A stretch of 64,000 nt of DNA, taken from Streptomyces lasiicapitis (GTDB lineage Bacteria > Actinomycetota > Actinomycetes > Streptomycetales > Streptomycetaceae). A program made the translations under genes and the position numbers. This document shows positions 10,101 through 15,912 of this stretch, piece after piece. Location of the stretch: positions 62,001 through 126,000 of the forward strand of contig NZ_BMNG01000013.1 of assembly GCF_014646335.1 (NCBI RefSeq), given 5' to 3'. Numbering within the stretch: the first letter of the stretch is position 1; every line of letters begins with the position of its first letter. The notes below the pieces were generated by a model. It was not told the DNA's origin, did no database searches, and worked only from the letters and a program-made list of their open reading frames with translations.

Positions 10101-11683
10101 AGGATGGCGACGGGGCCGCGGCCGACCGCGACTCCGGGCCCCACGAGCCGTCGCGACACCGCGCTGGCGCGCCCCACGAGCCCCGCGTAGTCGATGCTGC
10201 CGCCGTCGTCGGTGACGGCCACCGCGGCCGGGGTCTCGGCGGCCCGCTGCCGCACGCGCTCCACGACACCCAGGTAGGGCGTCTCGCGCACGGGCCCTGT
10301 GAGGTCGGCGTCGCTCTCGCCGGGCGCGGCGACGTCGAGGTCGGACAGCGGGGTGTCGGGGGCCGCGCTCAGGAAGCGGTCCAGGTAGCCGGTGAAGCGG
10401 GTGAGGTGGTCGCGGATGTCGTGGGCGTCGTAGCGGGCGTCGTTGCCGCTGAGGTCGACGGCGATGCCGTCGTCGCCCTTGTCGACGACGGTGAACTCCA
10501 GGTCGTCGACGAGTCCGGGGGACGGCGTGTGGATGGTCACGGCGGCCTGGCCGATGCCGAGCCGCTCGGACAGCGGCAGGAAGTTGACGAACGGCCCGAA
10601 CTGCCTGCGGTCGTCGCTGGTGAGGCCCATCGCGCGGCGGATCGAACTGACGCGGTGGCGCTGGTGCTTGAGGCCGTGGGTGAGTGACTGGTAGGCGTCC
10701 GCGAGGAGTTCGGCGCGCGTCGCTCCCGCGTGCGCGGAGAGGCGCAGCGGCAGGTAGTTGACGACGACGCCGGGCGTGGCCTGCATGGCGGCGCCCACGC
10801 GCGCGGTGACGGGCAGGGAGAGCAGTACGTCGTCGGTGACGGCCATGCGGCCGGTGTACGCGCCGATGGCCGCGACGAGCGCGGTCTGCCAGGTCACCCG
10901 GGCCTCCCAGGCCACGGACCGCAGCCGCTCGGCGACGTCGTCCGCGAGCACGGTCACCTCGCGCAGGAAGGTCTGCGCGGGCGGCACGTCACGGGCGGCG
11001 AGGGTCACGGGCACGGGGTGGTCGGCGACCCGCGCCTGCCAATACGCGCGGTCGCGTTCGGCGCGCGCCGTCCCCGCGTACGCCGCCTCCGCGTCGACCA
11101 GCGTCCGCAGCGGCGCGAAGGCGCCCTCGTCGAGCGGCGTACCGGCGAGCAGCGCGTCGTAGATCGCGGCGAGCCGCCGCCACAGCAGCACGACGCTGAA
11201 GCCGTCCGCGATCAGGTGATGGCTGACCAGGCTGAAGAAGGCCCGGTCCGGGCCGAGCGGGTACAGGCCCGCGCGGAAGAGGGGCACGTGCGGCGCGGCC
11301 GTCACCGCGAACGCGGTGCGCAGGTCGGCGTCGACGGCCGCGCGGGCGGCGGCCGCCGGGTCGGCGGCGCCGCTGACATCGGTGACCGTGTAGGGCAGGC
11401 CCGCGTCGAGCTCCTCGACGAACTGCCGGGGCGTGCCGTCGTCCCCGGCCTCGGCGAACCGCACGCGCAGGCACTCGGCCTCGGCGACGAGCCGCTCCAG
11501 GGCCGTCCGGAACAGGACGGGGTCCAGGGGGCCGCGTATGTCCCAGTAGGCGGCGGTGTTGTACGTCGCGCCGCCGCCGGACAGCTGCTCGTCGAACCAG
11601 ATGTCCTTCTGGCCGGCGGTGAGCTTCAGGCCCTGCGACCCGGAGTCCTCCGTCGTCGCGTGGTCCGTCGGTATGTGGGTCAT
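1097..11683 (-). CDS. Non-ribosomal peptide synthetase, C-A-T-E-C-A-T-C-T-TE
   Basis: Core assembly enzyme, 3,528 residues. Domains with landmarks: C1 about 20-450 (HHLIADG 155-161); A1 about 465-975 (TSGSTGKPKG 626-635); T1 with Ser1024 in LGGDS; E about 1080-1540 (HHLSVDG 1213-1219, EGHGRE, VGFNYLGRF); C2 about 1583-2030 (HHMLVDG at 1724); A2 about 2045-2560 (TSGSTGRPKG 2204-2213); T2 Ser2607; C3 about 2660-3100 (HHIVFDG at 2790); T3 Ser3174 in the unusual GGMDS; TE about 3260-3528 (GWSFGG with Ser3344, Asp3371, His3495). C1 at the very N-terminus fits lipo-initiation. E predicts a D-configured first residue. Pocket residues by alignment to GrsA: A1 reads D V W E I N L D D K (acid-rich, suggests a basic substrate); A2 reads D A F A V T G V G K, close to the daptomycin kynurenine signature as I recall it. 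Module 3 has no A domain. A candidate SARP promoter lies upstream in the preceding gene. Confidence 0.97.
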   Translation of the reverse strand: MTHIPTDHATTEDSGSQGLKLTAGQKDIWFDEQLSGGGATYNTAAYWDIRGPLDPVLFRTALERLVAEAECLRVRFAEAGDDGTPRQFVEELDAGLPYTVTDVSGAADPAAAARAAVDADLRTAFAVTAAPHVPLFRAGLYPLGPDRAFFSLVSHHLIADGFSVVLLWRRLAAIYDALLAGTPLDEGAFAPLRTLVDAEAAYAGTARAERDRAYWQARVADHPVPVTLAARDVPPAQTFLREVTVLADDVAERLRSVAWEARVTWQTALVAAIGAYTGRMAVTDDVLLSLPVTARVGAAMQATPGVVVNYLPLRLSAHAGATRAELLADAYQSLTHGLKHQRHRVSSIRRAMGLTSDDRRQFGPFVNFLPLSERLGIGQAAVTIHTPSPGLVDDLEFTVVDKGDDGIAVDLSGNDARYDAHDIRDHLTRFTGYLDRFLSAAPDTPLSDLDVAAPGESDADLTGPVRETPYLGVVERVRQRAAETPAAVAVTDDGGSIDYAGLVGRASAVSRRLVGPGVAVGRGPVAILAEPGRDFVTAELAVLGAGRAFMPLDPGAPLPRLTALLQDSGAGHVLTDATHRELAERLAATVDGDALPVHVLDELWDKKEELAPVLGGPGDLAYVIYTSGSTGKPKGAMVQRGGMVNHMLAKVEEFGLDRADALVHNAPVTFDVTVWQTLTTLLVGGRVRAVNRLDIADPDALFRVIADERLTVLEVVPSLMRAALDVWDAAGGAPALPGLRWMISNGEALPADLCARWFDRHPDIPLANLYGPTECSDDVTHAYARSVADLDAPVVPIGRPLRNTRLYVLGDDLRPVPRGVPGELFIAGWGVGRGYLNDPGRTAFTFVPDPFAADGSRMYRTGDQVVLRSDGQLAFVGRRDHQVKIRGQRIELGEVEAGLRGLAGVADAVAAAVTDPAGQQRLVGYVVAEAADLDTAASRSALAGLLPAALVPSVLVTLDELPLTAHGKVDRKALPAPTWEPAVSASDTSEESGATGILRGVLADVLGLPGVGPDDSFFELGGDSISSIQVVSRARRAGLVVTARDVFKHRTAAAIAAVARPATAKPAPAHGGAVDGVGEVALTPIVDQLREEVSQLSVATREFSQYVTASVPADVDAALLERALQTVLDHHDALRLRLGVPVAGLWSLQTLPQGAVAAADVLTRVTPDASADPDTVLAEQVAAARSRLRPEDGLMVQAVLLEGATPRLLLVIHHLSVDGVSWRILLPDLQAAYTALAAGRTPRLDPVGTSYRRWATLLADEARSARRVAELPLWTAQSAAGPDAAALGDRPLDPAADVYDTAGRLRVELPADRTHALLTRLPAAFGTEVNEVLLTGLALALAERGSRDGGPAVTRSVIELEGHGREQFADTSDAGAAADDTDLSRTVGWFTSVFPVALDIGDGGGIDLADVHAGGPACSAALKRVKETLRALPDHGFGHGLLRHLNPQTAAVLARAATPRVGFNYLGRFTVGERHDWSMEAGTFGLAASPDTPLRHALELVSLTEDRPEGPVLVAEWTWAGGLLAEDDVRALADGWFRALDALAAHAERPDAGGRTPSEFPLVTVGQREIEAYEAEFAQLDDILPLSPLQRGLLFQAEFDRHGMDAYTLQVVMDVDGPLDPAALRAAATALVARHPGLRARFRDRDAGEPVQLIPGSADVPWSEVDLTDLTDLTGVPADALDAELARRTDEEWLRRFDVTEGPLTRFTVYRAGAERHRVVWTTHHMLVDGWSLSAVLASELVTLWANGADTSVLPEIAPVRAYLEWADAQDKSAAREAWQKDLAGIDEPTRLGPADRPRVSVLPETLTADLPEKLTAAVSAWAHSRGLTLNTVMQGCWAVALGRLTGRRDVTFGAVASGRPADLPDVERIVGAFMHTLPVRVTLDPSVPFETMLTDLQDRQLGLEPHQHLGLAEVQQGAGMGELFDTVVSFHNYPSGALDTLGEHIPGLTMRDWNARVVAEYPLALGVFPVEGHRMRLEAQFRPDIFDTDQVAVFVRRFTRVLEQLAAAPGTSLGRLDALGEDELRQVLGDWSGSGGARPARGGLVTDVFEARAAETPDKAAVVLREQELSYADLDARANRLARLLVELGAGPETAVAVMLPRTPDLIVAALAAVKAGAAYVPVDSEYPADRVAYMVADARPTVFLTNGDLADRAEQRDSSSKLVLLDDPGTAARLAAFADTALTDADRLAPLRPEHPAYIIYTSGSTGRPKGVVVAHTGLLAMVDSLSDRFELDADTRVLQFASFSFDASIFGIMLALLPGGTLVIADEECRAPGHPLVDLINNARINLVALPPVVLGALPEGATLPADLRLVGTGEAVPAEVVERWAGSVRMFNGYGPTEAVVGCTVSGPLTPSGRPPIGRPTNAHRVYVLDRDLRPTPPGVPGELYVGGGLARGYLARPGLTAERFVADPYGPAGERMYRTGDLVRWLPNGELDYLDRVDDQVQLRGIRVELGEISSALLAQPGVEQAVTVVREDGAGERRLVSYVVAAASSGAGAEPAAASGAPAARDVPGVPAVTTTLRDRLAQALPDYMVPSAVVVLDALPMTAQGKLDRAALPDPELGATSRGRAPRTLTEGILCGLFADILDAEHVSIDDDFFEIGGHSLLATRLISRARTALGVELPIRALFDARTVVALAGHVESAAQARPPLTPAPEGAVRPLSYSQQRQWFLNRRQGSGDGSYNTLLAFRLTGRLDTAALQQALADVAERHEVLRTVIPETDGVPTPQVREGAAGRPGLRTVTVPEPGLADALAAEADKGFDLTAELPWRARLFPVRPDECVLLLVLHHIVFDGWSMDPLQNDLATAYRARAAGHAPRWTPLPVQYADYAVWQRELLDGEGADGLAGRQLAFWRDALAGLPEELDLPTDFPRPEVSASHGDVVLFDVEPELADTLAALARSTGTTDFIVFQAALSVLLTRLGAGTDIPLGVSVAGRADEALNDLVGMFINSLVLRGDTSGDPTFRELLDRLRETDLAAYAHQDVAFDQVVDALRPARSLSRNPLFQIGLGVRTEGVTGLDLPGLTALPEYVGSDHSKLDLLLELVAWPGHEGLRGLLTFSTDLYARGTVERMTAQFMEVLRSVAADPDVRVSGIELPEPGAESGAESGAESGAGVAAEQVSGSVAEAAVATGGDAGPSTAEDTLCGIVAKLLGVGSFGVEENFFEAPGGMDSMKSLRLVSQARKAGLPISIADVFAHQSVRALAGTLPGVAPAAPEPPVVPEPAVAPQPTPAPRGTTQIVAAAIDEVAADDEDADPFATVLPLRGTGSRPPVFCLHSGVGLALSYLPLTPYIDAEHPVYGIQAPAVVAGAPLPDSIEDIGAAYVGLIKGVRPTGPYHLVGWSFGGIVAYEIAVQLRAAGDEVGLVANLDSYPRTGVADTRGGEQNMLAWFLEGIGHHRSEFGDRDLTPDDVIGVLRRDGNSLARLGEERMGRMLRLMARHQAIIPDYTPGAFDGRMLLFLAEHSPWGDVTDKERLWEPYCAAEPAVHRVECAHDDMLDPGPLAEIGPIVGAELDRAQAESEGRETS

Positions 11684-11711
11684 AGCAATCCCCTAGCGAA
11701 GGTCACTGATG

Positions 11712-12188
11712 TCACAGCCTCGATGGCCTCGATGGTCGGAAACCCGCGCTGACAGCGGGCTGATGCCTGTCTGACACCTGGTCCGTCAGCAGGTCCACGA
11801 ACGCGTCGAGCCGGTCGAGGCCGAAGCAGCGTCTTGTTCCGTGGACGAAGAAGGGCACGCTGAACACGCCGTCGTCGCAGGCCTGGAGGAGGCCTGCGAT
11901 GGCGTGGGAGCGCAGCGCGGGAACGTCGCTCGCGCGGGCCAGTTCCCTTGGGTCCAGGCCGAGTTCATACCCGATGTCGCCGACCGTCGCGCGGTCGCAG
12001 AGGTCGCGCCCCGACACGAACCGCGCCCGGAACGCGCCCTCGATGAAGTCGTGCCCGCGCAGGGCGGGCGCCCGGTGCCGGATCATCAGCTCTTGGTGGG
12101 CGAGCCAGGAGTAGGGGCTGCGGAAGGAGAAGTAGCAACGGGGCACAGGCAGTTCGGCCAGTTCCGGCATGGCGCGCCCGCCCCTCAC
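11712..12188 (-). CDS. DsbA-like (HCCA-isomerase family) thioredoxin-fold protein
   Basis: Protein of 158 residues starting at GTG 12186-12188, which overlaps the ketoreductase stop (GTGA). Near the N-terminus it reads CYFSFRSPYSWLAHQEL, the 'SPYSW/Y' entry of the DsbA-like 2-hydroxychromene-2-carboxylate isomerase family. A C-terminal VPFFVHGTRRCFGLDRLD has the cis-Pro thioredoxin-fold loop and the 'G..R..GLDRLD' ending. No CXXC redox pair is present, which argues against a disulfide oxidoreductase. Relatives occur in clusters that make unsaturated or cinnamoyl acyl chains, where double-bond isomerisation has been proposed. The neighbours (ketoreductase, KS, CLF, ACP) fit a role in acyl-chain geometry. 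The 3' end carries the synthetase promoter repeats. Family call good; function inferred. Confidence 0.8.
   Translation of the reverse strand: MRGGRAMPELAELPVPRCYFSFRSPYSWLAHQELMIRHRAPALRGHDFIEGAFRARFVSGRDLCDRATVGDIGYELGLDPRELARASDVPALRSHAIAGLLQACDDGVFSVPFFVHGTRRCFGLDRLDAFVDLLTDQVSDRHQPAVSAGFRPSRPSRL
11732..11777 (-). promoter_or_regulatory. Candidate SARP box and -10 for the synthetase operon
   Basis: Read on the minus strand there are three heptamers, GTGTCAG, GCATCAG and CTGTCAG, at plus-strand 11771-11777, 11760-11766 and 11749-11755, exactly 11 bp apart. A -10-like GACCAT (plus 11732-11737) starts 11 bp after the last heptamer. The same layout recurs before the ACP, MmpL and MbtH genes. 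SARP regulators are known to bind such 11-bp-spaced direct repeats next to a -10 element. The site lies inside the last codons of the DsbA-like gene, about 50-95 bp before the synthetase ATG. Confidence 0.7.
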
Positions 12189-12931
12189 ACAACGAGTCCG
12201 CCGTCGACCCCGAAGACCTGGCCCGTGATGTACGAGGCGCGGTCGGAGGCGAGGAAGGACACGAGGTCGGCGACCTCCTGCGGGCGGCCGAAGCGGCCCA
12301 GCGGGATGCGCTCGGTCATCTTGCGCACATGCTCGTCGGACAGCTCGGAGAGCATGTCGGTCACGATGAAGCCGGGCGCGACGGCGTTGGCGCGGATGCC
12401 GTAGCGCCCCGACTCCTTGGCGAGCGCCTTGGTGAAGCCGATGATGCCGGCCTTGGTGGCCGAGTAGTTGGTCTGTGTCGCATTGCCGTAGACCCCGGCC
12501 ACCGACGACAGGGTGATCACCGACCCGGCCCGGCGCTTCATCATCGCGAACACGGCGGCCTTGCAGAGGTGGTACGTCCCGTCGAGGTTGACGCGTACCA
12601 CCTGGTCCCAGTCCTCGGGCGAGAGCATCACCAGGGGGTTGTCGCGGACGATGCCCGCACAGGACACGACGGTGTGCAGCGGGCCGAGGTCCTTCTCGGC
12701 ACCACGCACGAAGTCACGTACGGCGTCATGGTCGGCGACATCGGCCCGCGCGGTGAACACACGGGCACCGGCCGCCGTCGCCTCCTCGACGACTGCGTCG
12801 GCGGCCTCCTTGTTCGACTGATAGCAGAAGGCGACGTCGTATCCGTCCTGGGCGAGCCGGATCACCACGTGCCGCCCGATGCCCCGCGATCCCCCGGTCA
12901 CCAGGGCCACGCGTCGTTCGGTTGCGGACAT
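12185..12931 (-). CDS. 3-oxoacyl-ACP reductase (FabG-type SDR)
   Basis: Classical short-chain dehydrogenase of 248 residues. The NADP-binding TGGSRGIG is at 12-19, the catalytic Ser around 142-143 (LSSVAG), and Tyr156/Lys160 in NYSATKAG. The C-terminal GQVFGVDGGLVV is typical of FabG. The start ATG has a strong ribosome site (GAGGAG, about 6 nt upstream). It reduces beta-ketoacyl-ACP to beta-hydroxyacyl-ACP, here probably on the chain made by the KS/CLF pair. It is followed with a 4-base overlap by the DsbA-like gene and preceded, 147 bp away, by the chain-length-factor gene. No dehydratase is seen in the window. Confidence 0.93.
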   Translation of the reverse strand: MSATERRVALVTGGSRGIGRHVVIRLAQDGYDVAFCYQSNKEAADAVVEEATAAGARVFTARADVADHDAVRDFVRGAEKDLGPLHTVVSCAGIVRDNPLVMLSPEDWDQVVRVNLDGTYHLCKAAVFAMMKRRAGSVITLSSVAGVYGNATQTNYSATKAGIIGFTKALAKESGRYGIRANAVAPGFIVTDMLSELSDEHVRKMTERIPLGRFGRPQEVADLVSFLASDRASYITGQVFGVDGGLVV

Positions 12932-13030
12932 GCTGCTTCTCCTCTGTTGTCAGCCCGTCGAGGGGGTCCCCCTGCTCCTTAAGAGCTTGGGGGAGTTTGA
13001 GGACGAGGCCGTTCAGGCCGATACGGGGGT

Positions 13031-13049
13031 CTGGGGGCGGAGCCCCCAG
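13031..13049. repeat. Hairpin in the CLF-ketoreductase spacer
   Basis: CTGGGGGC (13031-13038) pairs perfectly with GCCCCCAG (13042-13049) over a 3-nt loop. It sits in the 147-bp spacer between the CLF stop and the ketoreductase start. The surrounding text (TTTGAGGACGAGGCCGTTC, then GGGGGTCTGGGGGCGGAGCC) resembles a dispersed hairpin element I recall between many Streptomyces genes. It could attenuate transcription between the two halves of the operon or stabilise mRNA ends. I see no other element here. Confidence 0.6.
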
Positions 13050-13078
13050 GGACGGCACCCAGGCCACGGGACAGGCCG

Positions 13079-14161
13079 TCACCCGCCAAGCAGGGCGCAG
13101 CCCACCGTGCCGTCGCGTTCGACCCCGGTGACCAGGGCAGTCTCGCCGGGGCCGAGGCCACGCGCCCCCGCCGCGGCGAGGACGGCTGCGATCTGCAAGC
13201 CGGTGGCGGCAGCCGAGGTGTCCCCGAGCAGCTCACTGACCCGCAGCCTCCGCGGCCGCACGTCGCCGAGCGCATCGGCGATCCCCTGCTCCTCCTGCCC
13301 CGCAAGGGCCCCGCCGAGGCCGAGCGGCGCGACGACGCGTACGGAGTCGGCGCTGACCCCGGCCGTCTCCAGTGCGGCAAGCACACACGCGGCGAGCGCC
13401 TCCCGCGCCCCGTCCGGCGCGTGGAAGGCGCGGAACCGGGTGGCGAGGATCCGCGCGAGCGGCCCCCGCCCCGCGGCACGAGCGCCCGCGGCGGGCTCCA
13501 CCAGGAACACGGCGCCGCCCTCGCCGAGCGGCACGTCCCGCTCGGCCTCGCCGCGGCCGTGCCACTCCAGCCAGGCGCGCTGCGTGGAGTACTCCTCGGC
13601 GGCGCCGCACAGGACGCGGGCGCAGTGCCCGCCCTTGTAGAGCCGCTGCGCGTAGCTGAGGGCGAGCAGTCCGGTCAGGGAGCCGCCCGCGACGGTGGTG
13701 TTGGGGCCCTTGATGCCGTGCCGGATGGCGCTCTGCCCGGTGGCCCGGTTCATGACCGTGCTCGGGAAGCGGGCCGGGTCGACGTGGTAGGGCCGCTCCC
13801 CCGTCAGGGAGTCGCGGGTGAAGTCCATGATGCTCTGTACGCTGCCGGATCCGGTGCCGAGCACCAGGCCGACCTCGTCGGGGCGCTCGGTGAGGGCGTC
13901 GCCGCAGTCGGCGATCAGCCGGCCGAAGGCGGTGACGGCGATGGCGGTCTCCCGGTCCATGGTCCGGGTGCCCTTCTTGCCGACGTACTTGGCGGCGCTG
14001 AAGTCCGGGATCACGGCGCCGCGCGTGAACGGGCCGGGGTGGGTCTCGCGGTCGAGTACGGCGACGGCCTCGCTGCCGGAGGTGACGCCGGCGCGGAATG
14101 GCTCGCCGCCCACGCCGTAGGGGGTGACCGCCGACCAGGCGGACAGGACGAGGTCGTTCAT
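13079..14161 (-). CDS. Chain-length factor (KS-beta, type II PKS-like)
   Basis: Protein of 360 residues; the start ATG (14159-14161) overlaps the KS stop (ATGA). It has the ketosynthase fold (STVMNRATGQSAIRHGIKGP, LCGAAEEYST, a C-terminal LVTGVERDGTVGCALLGG). At the position of the active-site Cys it reads GGSLTG, so Ser161 replaces Cys. The protein is therefore the non-condensing partner that shapes chain length in a KS/CLF heterodimer. An open frame runs on upstream into the KS gene, but homology begins at MNDLVLSAWSAVTPYG. Adjacent single KS, ACP and KR genes suggest a reducing type II system giving a linear, perhaps unsaturated acyl chain rather than a polycyclic aromatic. Confidence 0.9.
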   Translation of the reverse strand: MNDLVLSAWSAVTPYGVGGEPFRAGVTSGSEAVAVLDRETHPGPFTRGAVIPDFSAAKYVGKKGTRTMDRETAIAVTAFGRLIADCGDALTERPDEVGLVLGTGSGSVQSIMDFTRDSLTGERPYHVDPARFPSTVMNRATGQSAIRHGIKGPNTTVAGGSLTGLLALSYAQRLYKGGHCARVLCGAAEEYSTQRAWLEWHGRGEAERDVPLGEGGAVFLVEPAAGARAAGRGPLARILATRFRAFHAPDGAREALAACVLAALETAGVSADSVRVVAPLGLGGALAGQEEQGIADALGDVRPRRLRVSELLGDTSAAATGLQIAAVLAAAGARGLGPGETALVTGVERDGTVGCALLGG

Positions 14162-15399
14162 CGCGCGGCCTCCCGGTGGTGCCGGCCGAGGATCAGCACG
14201 GCGTTGTTGCCCGCGAACGCGAGCGCGTTGTTCTGCACCACGTTCAGCTCGGCGGGGCGCGCCTCGTTCGGCACGCAGTCCAGACCGCACTCGGGGTCGG
14301 TCTCGCCGTGGTTGACGGTGGGCGGGATGAAGCCCTCGGTGAGGGCGAGGGCGCAGGCGGCGGAGGCGAGCGCGCTGGCCGCCCCCATGGAGTGGCCGAT
14401 CATGGACTTGATGGAGACGGTGGGCGGCGGGGTTTCGAAGACCTGCCGGATGGCGCCGGTCTCGGTGACGTCGTTGGCGCGGGTCCCGGTGCCGTGCGCC
14501 GAGATGAAGTCGATGTCCTCGGGCTTCACTCCGGCGTTGCGGTGCGCCACCTCCATGCAGCGGGCCAGGGAGTCCTGGTCGGGGGCGACGGGGTGGTGGG
14601 CGTCGCAGTTGAGGCCGTAGCCGAGCACCTCGGCGTAGATCCGGGCGCCGCGGGCGAGCGCGGAGTCCAGGCTCTCCATGAGCAGGATGCCCGCTCCCTC
14701 GCCGGTGAGGATGCCCTTGCGGTCCTTGTCGAAGGGCTGGCAGACCTCGGGGGCGACGGTGCCGAGGCGGTAGAAGCCGACGAAGTTCTTGCGGCACACC
14801 GCGTCCGCGCCGCCGCACAGCGCCACGTCCACGTCGCCGTCGCGGATCGCGTCGAAGCCGTTGCCGATGGCGTAGTTGCCGGCCGCGCAGGCGGTCGGGA
14901 TGGTCAGCGCCTCCACGTCGGTGAGGCCGAGCTCCCGGACGATGCCGGTGGAGAGCCGCCCGGCCTGCGCGCGGCGCGCCACCTTCGGGTCCAAGGCTTC
15001 GGGACCCTCGGCCAGTTGGACCCCGGTGAGGGCGTCCAGGTCGCGGGTCTCGGCGTCGGTGGTGCCGACGGACACCAGGGACCTGCGCGCCCTCAGCTCC
15101 TCCTGGCTGAGGCCCGCGTCGGCCACGGCCATGCCCGCGGCGGCCACCGCGAACTGGGTGGCGCGGCCGAGCCCGTCGGGGTCGACGTGGTGGATCCAGC
15201 GCGCCGGGTCGAAGTCGTCGACCTCACAGCCGTTCGCATGTGCGAACCCCGTGGTGTCGAAGCCCGTGAGGGGCTTGACCCCGCCGCGGCCGGATCGCAG
15301 CCCGTCGAGAAAGGCGGTCACGCCGAGGCCGATGCTGGTGACCGTGCCGAGGCCGGTGATCACCACGCGGCGCGGCCGCTGCTCCTTGTCGTACACCAT
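14158..15399 (-). CDS. Beta-ketoacyl-ACP synthase II-type (KS-alpha)
   Basis: Protein of 413 residues from ATG 15397-15399 (MVYDKEQRPRRVVITGLG). Active-site triad Cys171 (IPTACAAG), His302 (SAHGTGT) and His336 (SMIGHSMGA) is complete. GEGAGILLMES and the C-terminal NALAFAGNNAVLILG are standard for the family. It carries out decarboxylative condensation of malonyl-ACP units. The gene is tightly coupled to the Cys-less partner CLF, as in type II PKS systems and highly reducing type II systems. An alternative GTG start at 15442-15444 would add 15 residues (MLGPAGHPRLGPLEG); I prefer the inner ATG because it begins just before the conserved 'RRVVITG' and has GGAGG just upstream, although that spacing is short. 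Confidence 0.93.
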   Translation of the reverse strand: MVYDKEQRPRRVVITGLGTVTSIGLGVTAFLDGLRSGRGGVKPLTGFDTTGFAHANGCEVDDFDPARWIHHVDPDGLGRATQFAVAAAGMAVADAGLSQEELRARRSLVSVGTTDAETRDLDALTGVQLAEGPEALDPKVARRAQAGRLSTGIVRELGLTDVEALTIPTACAAGNYAIGNGFDAIRDGDVDVALCGGADAVCRKNFVGFYRLGTVAPEVCQPFDKDRKGILTGEGAGILLMESLDSALARGARIYAEVLGYGLNCDAHHPVAPDQDSLARCMEVAHRNAGVKPEDIDFISAHGTGTRANDVTETGAIRQVFETPPPTVSIKSMIGHSMGAASALASAACALALTEGFIPPTVNHGETDPECGLDCVPNEARPAELNVVQNNALAFAGNNAVLILGRHHREAAR

Positions 15400-15464
15400 G
15401 CCCTCCAGTGGTCCCAGTCGTGGATGGCCCGCGGGCCCGAGCACGAATTCCGCCAGTACGACGG

Positions 15465-15743
15465 CTAGTTGCCGTCGGCGGAACGGGCGGCGAGGGCTTC
15501 GGCGACCACCGCGACGATGCCGTCGAGGTGCACCATGCGGGGCAGGTCGGCCTGGTCGATGTCGGCGCCGAAGGCGCGCTCCAGCTGGGAGAGGATCTCG
15601 ATGGCGGCCATCGAGTCCGCGTCGTGCTCCTCCTTGAACAGGCTGGTGTCGGTCAGCTCGTCCGGCTCGATCTCGAGGATGTCGCAGACGATGTCCTTGA
15701 TCTTGGCGCGGTCCACCGCTGCCAGTTCATTGGCTGTAGTCAT
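15465..15743 (-). CDS. Acyl carrier protein
   Basis: Small acidic protein of 92 residues with the phosphopantetheine Ser44 in EEHDADSMAAIEI and the helix pattern of ACPs (ILEIEPDELTDTSLF). It carries the growing acyl chain for the KS/CLF pair and could deliver it to the N-terminal C domain of the synthetase. The frame is open further upstream to 15869, but homology starts at MTTANELAAVDRAKI. There is no recognisable ribosome site before this ATG, and a -10-like CAGCAT (plus 15751-15756) sits only 7 bp upstream, so the message may be leaderless. It is first in the ACP-KS-CLF-KR-DsbA gene run. Confidence 0.92.
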   Translation of the reverse strand: MTTANELAAVDRAKIKDIVCDILEIEPDELTDTSLFKEEHDADSMAAIEILSQLERAFGADIDQADLPRMVHLDGIVAVVAEALAARSADGN

Positions 15744-15750
15744 GCCGACG

Positions 15751-15785
15751 ATGCTGGCGAAGGACCCCTGACAAGTGGCTGATTT
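15751..15785 (-). promoter_or_regulatory. Candidate SARP box and -10 for the ACP-KS-CLF operon
   Basis: Minus-strand heptamers AAATCAG (plus 15779-15785) and TTGTCAG (plus 15768-15774) are 11 bp apart. A -10-like CAGCAT (plus 15751-15756) begins 11 bp after the second heptamer. Geometry is identical to the sites before the synthetase, MbtH and MmpL genes. The -10 is so close to the ACP start codon that transcription would begin at or next to the ATG. Confidence 0.68.
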
Positions 15786-15825
15786 GTGCGTGCCGACGTC
15801 CGGAAGCCCCGCCTCCGCCACACAC

Positions 15826-15867
15826 GTCAGCCCCCGCGCCGCCGGGCGTGGCGGTGCGGGGGCTGAC
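15826..15867. terminator. Strong hairpin downstream of the LysR gene
   Basis: An inverted repeat runs from GTCAGCCCCCGC at 15826 to GCGGGGGCTGAC ending at 15867, with extra GCC/GGC pairing inside. It lies 46 bp after the LysR stop codon and upstream of the ACP promoter, so it would insulate the acyl operon from LysR read-through. Confidence 0.7.
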
Positions 15868-15912
15868 ACATATACCCGTACTAAAACGAACGTTCTATCC
15901 AGGGCGTTCCCA

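Noticed and set aside
12945..12960. Isolated TTGTCAG near the ketoreductase start
   Set aside because: Single copy, wrong orientation for the gene, no partner 11 bp away. A similar single CTGTCAG near 17938 was rejected for the same reason.
13079..14818. 579-residue version of the chain-length factor
   Set aside because: The first 219 residues are KS DNA in another frame; homology starts at ATG 14159-14161.
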